Position numbers and translations under genes: made by a program
The notes under the pieces: generated by a model
Database searches by the model: none
The model's input: the letters and a program-made list of their open reading frames with translations, nothing else
What the model was told of the DNA's origin: nothing
In this document: positions 11,122 to 11,138 of the stretch, one piece after another
Layout of the letters: each line of letters begins with the position of its first letter
How positions within the stretch are numbered: position 1 is the first letter of the stretch
NCBI GenBank assembly: GCA_025965295.1
Contig: JAOPXF010000236.1
Location: forward strand, 1 to 11,138
Direction: 5' to 3'
Source of the DNA: Nocardioides sp.
GTDB lineage: Bacteria > Actinomycetota > Actinomycetes > Propionibacteriales > Nocardioidaceae
DNA: 11,138 bases

Positions 11122-11138
11122 GGGTCAGCGGCGGCGGG

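Noticed and set aside
11096..11138. End of a further minus-strand gene, or start of a plus-strand gene, at the window edge
   Set aside because: Frames are open but only low-complexity repeat is visible, with no start, ribosome site or motif to support a call.

Overview
The window reads as chromosomal DNA of a high-GC actinobacterium. Coding regions are very GC-rich with G/C-ending codons, and protein details resemble the propionibacterial/Nocardioides side of the phylum; that placement is inference. There are twelve protein genes that I am confident in (the first cut by the window start), plus two very short ORFs whose positions make them interesting. No rRNA, tRNA, IS element or CRISPR array was seen. 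The longest stretch without a protein gene is about 220 bp (4613-4833), and it holds a regulatory leader.

Left part, plus strand (1-3517): the 3' end of proline dehydrogenase, then proC 9 bp later, an SRPBCC-fold protein, a DhlA-like haloalkane dehalogenase with a complete catalytic triad, and a second alpha/beta hydrolase. An 88-bp gap-free imperfect palindrome (3531-3618) separates this group from the convergent trpS gene.

Middle (3629-6018): trpS on the minus strand and acuC (HDAC-fold deacetylase) on the plus strand diverge from a shared control region. The TrpRS has Lys where ordinary bacterial TrpRS has Gln, and KMGKS as signature loop. These are features I associate with the auxiliary, indolmycin-resistant TrpRS1 of Streptomyces. 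Its leader encodes a 12-residue peptide with tandem Trp codons followed by a strong hairpin, a typical layout for ribosome-mediated attenuation.

Right-middle, plus strand (6194-8867): a small excisionase-type HTH protein, the 33-residue ribosomal protein bS22, an atypical SDR/epimerase-like protein and an MGAT-type acyltransferase. From memory this order matches M. tuberculosis Rv0500A-Rv0500B-Rv0501-Rv0502, which lies next to proC (Rv0500).

Right, minus strand (8931-10971): a BldN-like ECF sigma factor followed by a membrane-anchored DUF5667 protein, probably its RsbN-type anti-sigma factor. Between them is a possible 40-codon ORF that overlaps both neighbours by ATGA. A 15-bp palindrome upstream of bldN fits the published BldD-box consensus at every defined position except the centre, so the BldD-to-BldN circuit may be present here. 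Overall the window looks like a conserved actinobacterial developmental/translation neighbourhood with a small hydrolase insertion between proC and trpS.
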